Shown piece after piece: positions 34,958 to 45,442 of a stretch of 64,000 nt of DNA (position 1 is its first letter; each line of letters opens with the position of its first letter). Under the pieces are notes generated by a model. The model saw only the letters and a list, made by a program, of their open reading frames with translations. It had not been told where the DNA came from and did not search any database. The DNA is from Sphingomonas sp. CL5.1. GTDB taxonomy: Bacteria > Pseudomonadota > Alphaproteobacteria > Sphingomonadales > Sphingomonadaceae. Position numbers and translations under genes: made by a program. Location of the stretch: positions 2,597,001-2,661,000 of the forward strand of contig NZ_CP050137.1 of assembly GCF_013344685.1 (NCBI RefSeq), given 5' to 3'.

Positions 34958-35004
34958 CCGTCACCGAAGCGCAGCGGAGGGCGAACCCCGAACGGGGTTG
35001 ACGG
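34958..35004 (-). promoter_or_regulatory. Class B structured leader element, copy B2
   Basis: CCGTCA (34958) pairs with TGACGG (34999), enclosing the inner hairpin AACCCCgaacGGGGTT. A further small hairpin GGGGCTCGCGCCCC follows at 35009. It ends 67 nt before the DUF736 start at 34891. Confidence 0.65.
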
Positions 35005-35338
35005 CATAGGGGCTCGCGCCCCGCAGTCAGGCGGCAAGGAGGGGATTGGTCACGGGCAATCTGGGAGCTGATACGGCTATCGTTTCCGGTCGGTGATCTG
35101 ACGGACAGTGGGATTGTCGGTGATCGACACCACCCGATGGGTGGCATCGTGACGGCCGAACCGCCGCATTGGAGGAGAGATACACGCTCTGGCCGCAGGC
35201 GGGGAACGGCGTGATTGGGGCGTGGGAGGAAGGTATCCTGGCCCCGTGGCCGATGATCCGAACAGCGTCCCGTGCGTCGGTTCGGGCGGATCGGACGGCG
35301 CGACCCCATCGCGGCGAGCACCATCGAGGAGGGAGCGC
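35005..35338. other. Intergenic stretch, no gene seen
   Basis: Apart from the GGGGCTCGCGCCCC hairpin I see no supported gene. A plus-strand frame runs in from upstream into the small exported protein at 35339 but has no ribosome site of its own. Confidence 0.4.
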
Positions 35339-35449
35339 ATGGGGTATCTCGCCGTCGCGGCGTTGCTGGGAGCACTCGCATCGGGGGCCGCCCATGCAGA
35401 CCGGCCCGGCCGCAACTGGATCAGCAGCGCCCGACAATGGGTGAGATAG
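35339..35449 (+). CDS. Truncated small exported protein (PepSY-type N-terminus)
   Basis: ATG 35339 follows GAGGAGGGAGCGC. The 36-codon frame reads MGYLAVAALLGALASGAAHA, a complete signal peptide, then DRPGRNWISSARQWVR and stop. The mature start resembles small periplasmic PepSY-like proteins (ADKPGxDWM-type), which normally continue for about 70 residues. The frame therefore looks cut short by a deletion or frameshift, although translation signals remain intact. Confidence 0.45.
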   Translation: MGYLAVAALLGALASGAAHADRPGRNWISSARQWVR

Positions 35450-35461
35450 CAAAAATCGCGT

Positions 35462-35473
35462 ATTGCTAGCAAT
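35462..35473. promoter_or_regulatory. Palindrome before the toxin-antitoxin operon
   Basis: ATTGCTAGCAAT is a perfect 12-bp palindrome 42 bp before the antitoxin start. TAGCA...TGCTA at 35446-35468 overlaps it as a second inverted repeat. Ribbon-helix-helix or AbrB-type antitoxins commonly bind such sites to repress their own operon. Confidence 0.5.
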
Positions 35474-35514
35474 CGGCGTCGCGACGCCCTATATGGAGGG
35501 TCAGGAGATTCCCC

Positions 35515-35787
35515 ATGGCCCGTGCCGCCGATAATGTTCAGCTTAACGTGCGCTCGGCGTTCGCGCGCGATCGTGTCCATGCGCTCAGCAAGCTCACCGG
35601 CATGACCGCCAGCGAAGTGGTCGAGGATGCGCTGCGCGGTTACGTCCCGCCCGGTCTTCCCGCCAATACCGGAAAGCTGGTGCGGCGCGGCGCGCTGCTG
35701 GTCCGTCCGTCGACGGGCAAGCGCATCAGCCTCGAGGAAGCCAACGACGCCCTCGACCGCAGCCGCGAGCGCGACCTTGAAGATTGA
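35515..35787 (+). CDS. Antitoxin of a VapBC-like pair
   Basis: ATG 35515 follows GGTCAGGAGATTCCCC. The 90-residue protein begins MARAADNVQLNVRSAFARDR, then VHALSKLTGMTASEVVEDAL, a ribbon-helix-helix-like N-terminus, and ends with an acidic, extended tail (SLEEANDALDRSRERDLED) suited to toxin binding. It overlaps the PIN-domain toxin gene, the usual order for VapBC. A palindrome lies upstream for autoregulation. Confidence 0.78.
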   Translation: MARAADNVQLNVRSAFARDRVHALSKLTGMTASEVVEDALRGYVPPGLPANTGKLVRRGALLVRPSTGKRISLEEANDALDRSRERDLED

Positions 35788-36229
35788 TGCGCTGGTCGAC
35801 AGCAATGTGATCATCGCCGCGCTCGCCGGCGAGCATGAGCATCATACCGCATCGGCCGATCTGTTCGACGGCGCGCGCGGCGCGACGCTGGGCATTGCCG
35901 CGCACAGCTATGCCGAAGCTTATAGCACGCTCACCCGGCGCGGACCGCACGCCCCGTTCCGGTTCACGGCGGAGGAAGCCTGGGCGGCGCTGGAGAGCGT
36001 GCGGAGCATCACCCAGTTGATCGGCCTCACGCCCGCGCAGACCTTCGAGACCGTGCGCAGTTATGCCGGGGACGGCGGGATCGGCCCGCGCCTCTATGAC
36101 CGGATGATCGGCGAGGTGGCGGTCGCCCACGGCATCCCGACGATCGTCACCTGGAACATCGGCCATATGCGCGGGCTGTTTCCGGCGCTCGAGGTCAGGA
36201 CGCCGGGCGACTTCTTGCAAGTTCACTAG
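35777..36229 (+). CDS. PIN-domain toxin (VapC-like)
   Basis: The frame is taken from TTG 35777, overlapping the antitoxin end by 11 bp. It reads KIDALVDSNVIIAALAGEHE, with the first acidic residue of the PIN active site, ALESVRSITQLIGLTPAQTF, YDRMIGEVAVAHGIPTIVTW and NIGHMRGLFPALEV. The D...E...D pattern (DSN, the Glu in HSYAEAYS, and YDRMIG) fits VapC ribonucleases that cleave tRNA or rRNA. No ATG is available at this position, so a TTG start and translational coupling are proposed. Confidence 0.8.
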   Translation: MKIDALVDSNVIIAALAGEHEHHTASADLFDGARGATLGIAAHSYAEAYSTLTRRGPHAPFRFTAEEAWAALESVRSITQLIGLTPAQTFETVRSYAGDGGIGPRLYDRMIGEVAVAHGIPTIVTWNIGHMRGLFPALEVRTPGDFLQVH

Positions 36230-36398
36230 ATCGTTGCCTGATAAAACTATTTGTCGACAAACGCCCGATAGCTAAGTCCGAGGAGGCAAGCAGTATTCCA
36301 GTGGACTACGACGTATTCTTGCCGCCAGGGCATTATCCCATTTGCGCAACCTGAAACTCTGGCGGAGGTAGGCGTGGCAGGTAATGAGCCGGACGCCT

Positions 36399-38304
<1,906 letters not shown>

Positions 38305-38315
38305 TCAAGTGGCGA

Positions 38316-38660
38316 TCAGGCGACCGACGCCGACCTGGCGTCCGCCTCGGCGAAAGTCCGGCGCACGAGGCCGATCGCGGTGCTTGCCGTCGGCCAGCCG
38401 GCATAGAAGGCGAGGTGAGTCACCATCTCGACGATCTCGTCGCGCGTGACGCCGTTTTCGAGCGCCTTGCCGAGATGGAAAGGCAGCTCGTTGATGCGAT
38501 AGAGCGAGATCAGGCTGGCTACCGTGATCATGCTACGGTCTCGTGCCGAAAGGCCAGGCCGCCGCCAGACGTCGTCGAACAGAATTGTATCGGTGATCTC
38601 GGTCAGCTTGGGTGCGATATCGCCCCACGGTGCCCGCATCGGTTTGGTCTCTTCGGTCAT
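38316..38660 (-). CDS. Carboxymuconolactone decarboxylase / AhpD-like protein
   Basis: ATG 38660 has AGGAGCAGCC upstream. The 114-residue protein matches the CMD family: PKLTEITDTILFDDVWRRPG, LSARDRSMITVASLISLYRI, ELPFHLGKALENGVTRDEIV and EMVTHLAFYAGWPTASTAIG. The CxxC of the AhpD peroxidase type is absent, so it is closer to gamma-carboxymuconolactone decarboxylase proteins. These regularly accompany aldo/keto reductases under LysR control. Confidence 0.88.
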   Translation of the reverse strand: MTEETKPMRAPWGDIAPKLTEITDTILFDDVWRRPGLSARDRSMITVASLISLYRINELPFHLGKALENGVTRDEIVEMVTHLAFYAGWPTASTAIGLVRRTFAEADARSASVA

Positions 38661-38749
38661 GGCTGCTCCTCGTCGCCAGGCATCTAGGCTTCCGCCGCCG
38701 GGACGATTAGACTGCACAATCGGGAAATGGCTTTGAGTAGAATTCAACA

Positions 38750-39673
38750 ATGGCGCGCAAGGACTTCCACGACCTGCTAGCCTTCCGCGCTATCGCGATG
38801 GAGAGAAGCTTCACCCGCGCCGCCGCGCGGCTCGGCGTCTCCACATCGGCGCTCAGCCACGCGCTGCGGGGGCTGGAGGAGCGGATCGGTATTCGCCTGC
38901 TCAACCGCACCACCCGGAGCGTGGTGCCGACCGAGGCCGGCGAACGCCTGCTGACGACGGTATCGGCGCTGTTCGACGGCGTTGAAGCCGAGCTGGCGAG
39001 CTTGGCAGAGTTGCGCGACAGGCCGGCCGGAAACATTCGCATCACGACGAGCGCGCATGCGGCCAAAACCATATTGGAGCCGGCTCTGCTCCCGCTCCTC
39101 GCGGCTTATCCCGACCTGAAGGTGGAATTGAGCGCCGAGGCTGGCTTCGTCGACATCGTCGCCGAACGCTTCGATGCCGGCGTTCGGCTGGGGGAGACGA
39201 TCGCGCAGGACATGGTCGCCGTCCCGATCGGGCCGGACATGCGCATGGCGGCCGCGGCATCGCCGGACTATTTCAAGCGGCGCCCGCCGCCGATGACGCC
39301 TCATGATCTGAGCGATCACAACTGCATCAACCTGCGATTTCCGACCTATGGCGGACTCTATGCATGGGAGTTCGAGAAGGACGGCCGCGCGCTGAACGTC
39401 CGGGTGAACGGGCAGTTGACGGTGAATGACACGGCTCTCGCACTTCAGGGGGCGATGGATGGTCTTGGCATTGCCTATGTCACCGACGATCAGGTGCTTC
39501 CGCTGATCCAGGAAGGTCGTCTGGTCCGCGTGCTCGATGACTGGTGCCCGCCGTTTCCAGGCTATCATCTCTATTATCCCAGCCGCAGGCAGCACTTATC
39601 GGGCTTCGCCGCCGTCATCGAGGCGCTGCGCTACCGCTCGGAAAGCCTCGGGCAGTCGATCGCCGGGTGTTAA
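38750..39673 (+). CDS. LysR-family regulator
   Basis: The 307-residue protein has the LysR helix-turn-helix FHDLLAFRAIAMERSFTRAA, ARLGVSTSALSHALRGLEER and IGIRLLNRTTRSVVPTEAGE, then the substrate-binding domain with GNIRITTSAHAAKTILEPAL and GLGIAYVTDDQVLPLIQEGR. It is divergent from the CMD/AKR operon with 89 bp between starts, the standard layout for a LysR activator and its target. Its last codons (SIAGC) run into IS-derived sequence, so the C-terminus may be slightly altered. Confidence 0.9.
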   Translation: MARKDFHDLLAFRAIAMERSFTRAAARLGVSTSALSHALRGLEERIGIRLLNRTTRSVVPTEAGERLLTTVSALFDGVEAELASLAELRDRPAGNIRITTSAHAAKTILEPALLPLLAAYPDLKVELSAEAGFVDIVAERFDAGVRLGETIAQDMVAVPIGPDMRMAAAASPDYFKRRPPPMTPHDLSDHNCINLRFPTYGGLYAWEFEKDGRALNVRVNGQLTVNDTALALQGAMDGLGIAYVTDDQVLPLIQEGRLVRVLDDWCPPFPGYHLYYPSRRQHLSGFAAVIEALRYRSESLGQSIAGC

Positions 39674-39855
39674 GCGGCCTCATTTTCGTGAACCGCAACG
39701 GGCTGCGGTGGCGGGACGCGCCGAAGGATTATTTGCCGGGTCGGATTGGTCAGCCGGGCCAGAGCGGTGTGGATATCGTCGACCACATCCTCGATCTCTA
39801 CTCGCCCCAGGAGTGCGCAAACTACTTCGCCGCCTGCGGCTATGATGCAAAATGA
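39660..39855 (+). mobile_element. Chimeric IS5 / IS630 transposase remnant
   Basis: One frame reads RRVLSGLIFVNRNGLRWRDA with PKDY, the N-terminal block of an IS5-family transposase. It then passes into VDHILDLYSPQECANYFAAC with GYDAK, the C-terminal end of an IS630-family transposase. Two different insertion sequences were joined by deletion. It marks the boundary between the AKR/LysR block and the efflux block. Confidence 0.7.
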
Positions 39856-39932
39856 TCGAAAACCGCTCTAACCGGCGCGGGATGCATTGAGGCTTGGTTG
39901 TCACCATCGGTCACGCCGTCGCCCAATCTACT

Positions 39933-42900
39933 TCAAACGGCGTTACCCGTTTTTCCTCGGGTGAGGCCGATCAGCACCGGCATGGCGAGCAGCACTAGCG
40001 GATATTGCAGCAGCAGGCCCGCGATGATGGCGATCGCCAGCGGCTGCTGGATGCCCGCCCCGCGCCCGATCGACAGCGCCAGCGGCAACAGGGTGAGGAT
40101 CGCGGCGAGCGTCGTCATGGTGATCGGGCGCAGGCGGTTGCGGCTCGCCTCGCGCGCTGCGTCGCCGTGAGGCATGTGGCGGGCCAGTTCCTCATATTCG
40201 CTGACGTAGAAGATCGCCATCTCGGTGCCGATGCCGATAATCATCGTCATTCCCATCAGCGCGGTGATGTTGAGATCGACGCCCGTCAGCCACAGCGCCG
40301 TGAACACCGCCGTGGTGGACAGGAGCGAGCAGCCGATGATGACGAGCGGCGTCGCGAAGCGGCGATAGAGGATCAGCAGAAGGATAAACTCCGCGATCAG
40401 CGCGGCGAGGAACACGCGGGCCAGCCCCGCGAAGGCGATCTGCTGCTGCTGATAAAGCCCGCCGAGGTCGTAGCGGATGCCAGGCGCGAGCATTCCCGGC
40501 TGCGCCAGCACCGCCTTGATATCCGCGATCGTCGCGCCCAGCCCGCGCCCTTCGATGCGGCCGGTGACGGCGACTATCGGCTCGAGATTCTCGCGTGCGA
40601 TCTGCGGCTGGCCGGTGACGGGCTGGAGATCGGCGACCCGCGACAGCGCGAAGACATGGCCATCGCCCGCGCGGATCGGGAGGTCGGCGAGGCCTTCACG
40701 GGTGATCGTCATCGCTTCGGGAAGTCGGATGCGGACGTGGATCGCCTTGATCGGCTGGGGGAGAGTGGTGGCGACCGCTCCGTTGAGCGCAGCGTCGATC
40801 GCATTCTGCACCTCGGCCGGCGTGACGCCCTCGAACCCCGCGCGGATCGGATCGATGCGCACGTCGATCGCGTCACCGGCGAGTTGCACGCCATCCTTCA
40901 CCTCCACCACGCCGGAAACCTTGCCGATCGCGGCGGCGACCTTGCGCGCCTGATCGGTGAGGATCGTGGGATCGGCGGCGAACAGCTTGATCTCGATCGG
41001 CTGCGGCACGGCGGTCAGGTCGCCGATCAGGTCTTCTATCAATTGCGCGACCTCGACCTGCACGCCGGGCACTCGCGCCTCGACCTGATGCGCGATGGCC
41101 GAGGCGACTTCCTCCGTGCCGCGCGCGTGATCGGGCTTGAGCCGGACGAAATAGTCGCCGTGGTAGCTCTGCCCGAGATCGCCGCCGAGGCCGGTGCCGA
41201 GCCGGCGCGAGAAGGTCAGCACGTCCGCATCGGCGCGCAGCAGCGCATCGACCTCGGCCATCCGCCGCTCCGTCTCGATCAGCGAGGTGCCGGGCGGGGT
41301 GTAATAGTCCATCACGAACCCGCCTTCGTCCACCTTGGGCATGAAGCCGGTCGGGACGTTGGCGTAGCCGATATAGCCGAGAACCAGCAGCGGCGCACCG
41401 ACCGCGGCGAGCAGCCACGGCCGGGCCAGCAGCAAGTCCAGCCCTCGATCGTGCCAGCGCGACAGGCGTCCCTCGCTCGCGGGATCGTGCGTCGTGTCGA
41501 AATCGACCAGCCGGGCGGTGAGGGCTGGGACGACGAAGGCGGTCATCGCCCATGAGATCGCCAGTGCCGCGCCCATCGTCAGCGACAGCGCCTTCGAGAA
41601 CGCCCCCGTCACACCGCTGAGGAAGGAGAGGGGGAGGAACACGATCAGCGTCGCGAGGCTCGATCCGGTGAGCGGGGCCATGAACTCTCGCGCGGCGGGC
41701 AGCACCGCGGCCTTGCCGCCCGATCCTTCCGCGCCGGCACGGCGGACGATATGCTCGACCATCACGATCACGTCGTCGATCAGCAGGCCGACGGCGGCGG
41801 CGATCCCGCCCAATGTCATGATGTTGAAGCTCATGCCGCAGATCGTCAGCACCAGCACGGTGATCGCAAGCGTCGCCGGCACGATGATTGCGGCGACAAG
41901 GGTGATCCGCCAGCTTTTGAGGAACATCAGCAGCACCAGCGCCGCGAGCACCAGCCCGATCAGCACCGCCTCGCGCACGCTGGCGACGGATTCGGTGACG
42001 AGCTGGCTCTGGTCATACCAGCAGACCAGCCGCGTGCCCGGCGGCAGCTTCACATGCGCGAGCTTTTGCTCGACCGCCTTTGCGATCTGTACGGCGTTAC
42101 CGTCCGGCTGCTCGTAGATGTTGAACAATACCGCCGGCCGCCCGTCCTCGCTGACGCGCAGCCATTGCGGCATGATGCCCTGCTGCACGGTCGCCACGTC
42201 GCGGACGCGTACCACGCCGGCGGGATCGGCCTTCACCACCACCTCGCCGACCGCCGCCGCGCCGGGCAGCGTGCGGTCCGCGATCACCAGCGACAGCCGC
42301 CCGCGATCCTGCACCCGGCCGACCGCGCCCAGCACGTTGCCGTTGGCAATCGCGGCGGAGAGGTCGCCCATCGCAAGGCCGTGCGCGGCGAGGCGGGCGG
42401 GATCGGCCAGCACCTGGATCTCCGCCGTCTCGCCGCCCTGCACGTCGACGCGGGCGAGGCCGGTGATGCTGCTCAGGAGGGGCACGACCTGATAGCGCGC
42501 GAAATCCTGCAATTGCGTCGGCGTCGCCTGTTTCGATTCGAGCGCATAGGAGATGATCGGGAAGACCGTGGGGTCCATCCGCCTCACGCTATAGGTGGTG
42601 CCGGGCGGCAGCGCTCCGAGCGCGCGCGACATCGCGCCTTCGACCAGCAGCGTGCTCGCCACCATGTCGCGGCCCCAGCCGAAGTCGATCGAGATTTGCG
42701 CCGCGCCGCGCGTCGTTTCCGATCGCACGCTCTGCACACCCTGCACCGCGCGCAACGCCTGCTCGACCGGCGTGGTGACGATCAGCGCGGTCTGATCGGC
42801 GGGGCGCGATCCGGCGTCGACGTCCACCACCACGCGCGGGAAGGAGACCTGCGGGAACAGTCCGATCGGCAGCGAGAAGGCCGCCACGACGCCCGCGATC

Positions 42901-42965
42901 GCCAGTGCGACCGCGATAGTGAGGAAGGCGCGGGACTGGCGCTGGAGCAGGGCGGCGTAAATCAT
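39933..42965 (-). CDS. RND efflux permease
   Basis: The 1010-residue inner-membrane protein shows RND architecture: FLTIAVALAIAGVVAAFSLP (TM1), a large periplasmic loop (FPQVSFPRVVVDVDAGSRPA), a TM cluster with GGIAAAVGLLIDDVIVMVEH carrying the Asp pair of proton translocation, a second periplasmic loop (DYYTPPGTSLIETERRMAEV), and a C-terminal TM cluster (LMGMTMIIGIGTEMAIFYVS). The TM4 acidic motif resembles CzcA/HAE3-type pumps more than AcrB. Substrate is unknown. Gene order permease-adaptor-channel is read upstream on the minus strand, with ATGA overlaps, so all three are one operon starting at 45324. Confidence 0.9.
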   Translation of the reverse strand: MIYAALLQRQSRAFLTIAVALAIAGVVAAFSLPIGLFPQVSFPRVVVDVDAGSRPADQTALIVTTPVEQALRAVQGVQSVRSETTRGAAQISIDFGWGRDMVASTLLVEGAMSRALGALPPGTTYSVRRMDPTVFPIISYALESKQATPTQLQDFARYQVVPLLSSITGLARVDVQGGETAEIQVLADPARLAAHGLAMGDLSAAIANGNVLGAVGRVQDRGRLSLVIADRTLPGAAAVGEVVVKADPAGVVRVRDVATVQQGIMPQWLRVSEDGRPAVLFNIYEQPDGNAVQIAKAVEQKLAHVKLPPGTRLVCWYDQSQLVTESVASVREAVLIGLVLAALVLLMFLKSWRITLVAAIIVPATLAITVLVLTICGMSFNIMTLGGIAAAVGLLIDDVIVMVEHIVRRAGAEGSGGKAAVLPAAREFMAPLTGSSLATLIVFLPLSFLSGVTGAFSKALSLTMGAALAISWAMTAFVVPALTARLVDFDTTHDPASEGRLSRWHDRGLDLLLARPWLLAAVGAPLLVLGYIGYANVPTGFMPKVDEGGFVMDYYTPPGTSLIETERRMAEVDALLRADADVLTFSRRLGTGLGGDLGQSYHGDYFVRLKPDHARGTEEVASAIAHQVEARVPGVQVEVAQLIEDLIGDLTAVPQPIEIKLFAADPTILTDQARKVAAAIGKVSGVVEVKDGVQLAGDAIDVRIDPIRAGFEGVTPAEVQNAIDAALNGAVATTLPQPIKAIHVRIRLPEAMTITREGLADLPIRAGDGHVFALSRVADLQPVTGQPQIARENLEPIVAVTGRIEGRGLGATIADIKAVLAQPGMLAPGIRYDLGGLYQQQQIAFAGLARVFLAALIAEFILLLILYRRFATPLVIIGCSLLSTTAVFTALWLTGVDLNITALMGMTMIIGIGTEMAIFYVSEYEELARHMPHGDAAREASRNRLRPITMTTLAAILTLLPLALSIGRGAGIQQPLAIAIIAGLLLQYPLVLLAMPVLIGLTRGKTGNAV

Positions 42966-43984
42966 CGCCGGACGGCATCCCCATCCGCGAGCTGATACGC
43001 GCCGTCGACGATCAGCCGCGCGTGGGCATCGAGCTTGCCGGAGACGAGATCATTGTCCGCGCGCGCCACCTCGACCGTGACGGGCACCGCCTTCGCCTTG
43101 CCGCCGGCGATCTGAAACACCTGCGCCTTGCCGTTGCTATCCACCACCACCGCGCGATGCGGCACGAGCCAGCCTTCCGCGCGGCCCGTCTCTATCTCGA
43201 CGCGCATCGCCTCGCCGGAAAGGATCGTGCCGGCGGGGTAGGCGATGTCGACGTCGATCTGGCGCGTGCGCGGGTTGAGCATCGCGTCGATGCGCTGGAC
43301 CCGCCCGGCGACGCCCGCACCGCCGTCAAGCCGATTGAGCGAAACCGGCGCGCCGATGCGCAAATCCGCGCGGCTGGCGGGATCGACCCCGACCGTCACG
43401 ATCATCGCCCCCGCCCGCGCGATCGTCGCCAGCGCCTGCCCCGGCTGGGTGCGATCGCCGGTGGCGACGGGCAAGGTGTTGACGACCCCGGCGAAGGGCG
43501 CGCGCAACGTGATCGTCGCCGCGCCCGCGCCCTCCTTGGCGAGCGCGGCGCGCGCGACGCGGGCGTCGACGACGGCCTTCTCCGCCTGCACGAGCTGGTC
43601 GCGCGTCGCGAGCTGCTGGGTGACGAGCTGCGCGGTCGTGGCGCGCTGCGATTCCGCCGCTCTCACCGCGCCTTCAGCCTGAAGGTAGAGGCTGCCCGCT
43701 GAGGGAGCGACAGCGAACACCACCACCGGCTGCCCCGCCGCGACATGCGTGCCAGCAACGGCGGGGATGGCGGTGACCTGCCCCGGCTGCTGAACGCTCA
43801 ATGTCGCCACGCCGTTCGCCGAGGGCGTTGCCTGACCATAGCCCTCGATCACGCGCGGCAGGCTGCCGCGTCGCGCGAGCATGGTGGAGACGAGCGTCGA
43901 GGATTGCGCGCCCTCATCCGCCGGTTCGGACGCGCCGCATCCACCGAGCGCCAGTATCAGCGACAGGATCGCGAGCCGCCTCAC
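42962..43984 (-). CDS. RND periplasmic adaptor lipoprotein
   Basis: MRRLAILSLILALGGCGASE is a lipoprotein signal (LGGC). QQPGQVTAIPAVAGTHVAAG and GQPVVVFAV form the lipoyl domain first half; a helical hairpin with RAAESQRATTAQLVTQQLAT follows; ITLRAPFAGVVNTLPVATGD and RTQPGQALATI give the second half-lipoyl. The beta-barrel and membrane-proximal domains complete the 340-residue membrane fusion protein. It overlaps both neighbours by 4 nt and bridges the pump and the outer-membrane channel. Confidence 0.9.
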   Translation of the reverse strand: MRRLAILSLILALGGCGASEPADEGAQSSTLVSTMLARRGSLPRVIEGYGQATPSANGVATLSVQQPGQVTAIPAVAGTHVAAGQPVVVFAVAPSAGSLYLQAEGAVRAAESQRATTAQLVTQQLATRDQLVQAEKAVVDARVARAALAKEGAGAATITLRAPFAGVVNTLPVATGDRTQPGQALATIARAGAMIVTVGVDPASRADLRIGAPVSLNRLDGGAGVAGRVQRIDAMLNPRTRQIDVDIAYPAGTILSGEAMRVEIETGRAEGWLVPHRAVVVDSNGKAQVFQIAGGKAKAVPVTVEVARADNDLVSGKLDAHARLIVDGAYQLADGDAVRR

Positions 43985-45324
43985 CGCGCCGCCCCCTTCG
44001 CGCCGGGATCGGGCAAGCCGAGCGTGTCGACGCTCGGCAGGCCGGTGCCGAGGAGCGCCTCGATCGCGATCTGCCGATCGAGCAATGCGGTTTGCAGCAC
44101 GGACACTTCCTGTTCCTTGGTGAAGCGGTTCGTGATCAGATCGACATAGGCGCGCTCGTCCAGCGCGGCGCTGCCGAACGCGGCGCTCGCCCGCGTCGCG
44201 GCGGCGCGGACGGCGGGAAGATCGCGCTCGACGAGCGCGAGTTGCGCGCGAAGCTGCTCCATCTCGGAAAGCAGCGCGCCGATCTCGCCCGACGCCGCAT
44301 CGAGCCGCGCGGCATATTCGGCGCGAAGCTGCTCCCGGGTAGCGCGGGCGATGGCGATATTGCCCTGGTTGCGATCGAACAAAGGCAGGCCGATCTGCGC
44401 GTTCGGACCGGCGTTGACGACCTTGCTGTTATCGCTCGATACGCTGCCGCCGAGGATGAAATCGGGGAATTGCGACAGGATCGCCCCGCGGAACGCCTCA
44501 TCTTGCGAGGCATAGCCGAAGCGCAGCGCGAGCAGATCCGGCCGGCGCGCGGCGAGCGAGGGCACGGCGGCGCGGGCGGCCGCGATATCCAGCGGAGCGA
44601 TATCGGGCGCGGATTGCAGCGGGACGATCGCATCCGGAGCGAGGGCGAGCAGCGCGTTGAGCTTGTGCCGATCCTGCAGTTGCTGCTGATCGAGCGCCTG
44701 GAGATTGGCGCGCGCCTGCTGATAGCCGAGCGCGCTCGGCGCGGCCGTCACCAATGTCACATTGCCGGCGCCGAGCGCGCGCTGCGTCACCTCGTAACGG
44801 TGGCCGAGGATCGCCAGGGCCTCTTCCAGCAACGGGCGCTCGCGCGCGTGCTGGATGATATCCGTCGCCAGTTGCCGCGCCTGGCCGGCTACCTGCCATT
44901 CCTGCCACAGCAGGTCCGCGCGGACCTGCGCCACCGCATCGCGCGCGCCGCGCAGCTTCGGCCCGCGAATGATGAACGCCTTGAGATCCTGCGCCAGCCC
45001 GAAATTCCACGCCGGAACGCTCCCCGCTCCGGAGACGAGGGGCAGGAAGGCCCCCGTCAGCGCCGGATTGGGCAGGACGCCGGCCTGCACCAGTTGCGCC
45101 TCCGCGACGCCCCGTTTCGCGCGCGCCGCGACCAGATCGGGCGACCGCGCGACGGCAAGCGCGGCGATTTCCGCGACCGAAAGCGGGCGATCCGGCACAC
45201 CGGGCAAGGCGCGAACCTCACCGGCCAGCGCGGCCCGCTCGGCGAGCGGCGCTGGCGCATAATGCGCGCAGCCGCCCGCCAGCATGGCGAGAAGCAACGC
45301 AACGGCCGGTCGGAGGGTCGTCAT
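43981..45324 (-). CDS. TolC-family outer-membrane efflux channel
   Basis: The start ATG 45324 gives MTTLRPAVALLLAMLAGGCA, a lipoprotein signal (AGGC) as in OprM-type channels; upstream codons are not supported. The protein shows two OEP repeats: LSVAEIAALAVARSPDLVAA with KRGVAEAQLVQAGVLPNPAL, and RPDLLALRFGYASQDEAFRG with LPLFDRNQGNIAIARATREQ. Long helices with heptads lie between. It is the first gene of the efflux operon and is divergent from the YncE-like gene, with a possible operator in the 118-bp gap. Confidence 0.88.
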   Translation of the reverse strand: MTTLRPAVALLLAMLAGGCAHYAPAPLAERAALAGEVRALPGVPDRPLSVAEIAALAVARSPDLVAARAKRGVAEAQLVQAGVLPNPALTGAFLPLVSGAGSVPAWNFGLAQDLKAFIIRGPKLRGARDAVAQVRADLLWQEWQVAGQARQLATDIIQHARERPLLEEALAILGHRYEVTQRALGAGNVTLVTAAPSALGYQQARANLQALDQQQLQDRHKLNALLALAPDAIVPLQSAPDIAPLDIAAARAAVPSLAARRPDLLALRFGYASQDEAFRGAILSQFPDFILGGSVSSDNSKVVNAGPNAQIGLPLFDRNQGNIAIARATREQLRAEYAARLDAASGEIGALLSEMEQLRAQLALVERDLPAVRAAATRASAAFGSAALDERAYVDLITNRFTKEQEVSVLQTALLDRQIAIEALLGTGLPSVDTLGLPDPGAKGAAR

Positions 45325-45360
45325 GGCCGTTTGCGTTAGCCGCCGCCGGGGCCGAACCCA

Positions 45361-45378
45361 CATTGTATTATCCCAATG
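45361..45378. promoter_or_regulatory. Inverted repeat between divergent efflux and YncE/two-component operons
   Basis: CATTG-tattatcc-CAATG lies in the 118-bp gap between the starts at 45324 and 45443. On the minus strand the spacer gives GATAAT, a plausible -10 box for the efflux operon. It could be bound by the OmpR-type regulator encoded at 46462. Only one copy is seen. Confidence 0.35.
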
Positions 45379-45442
45379 TTGGGGAAAGCACTGGCGCCGC
45401 GGGGGCCGCTTCCCGAAAATCGAGGCGAAGGAGACTCGCCCG

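Noticed and set aside
36230..36398. Search for a tRNA or attachment site at the cargo edge
   Set aside because: No tRNA-like cloverleaf and no direct repeat shared with 51.45-51.93 kb was visible; no tRNA or rRNA gene was recognised in the window.
40005..45339. Several 400-500 codon plus-strand frames across the RND operon
   Set aside because: All are antisense to recognised permease, adaptor and channel genes and show no protein family signature.
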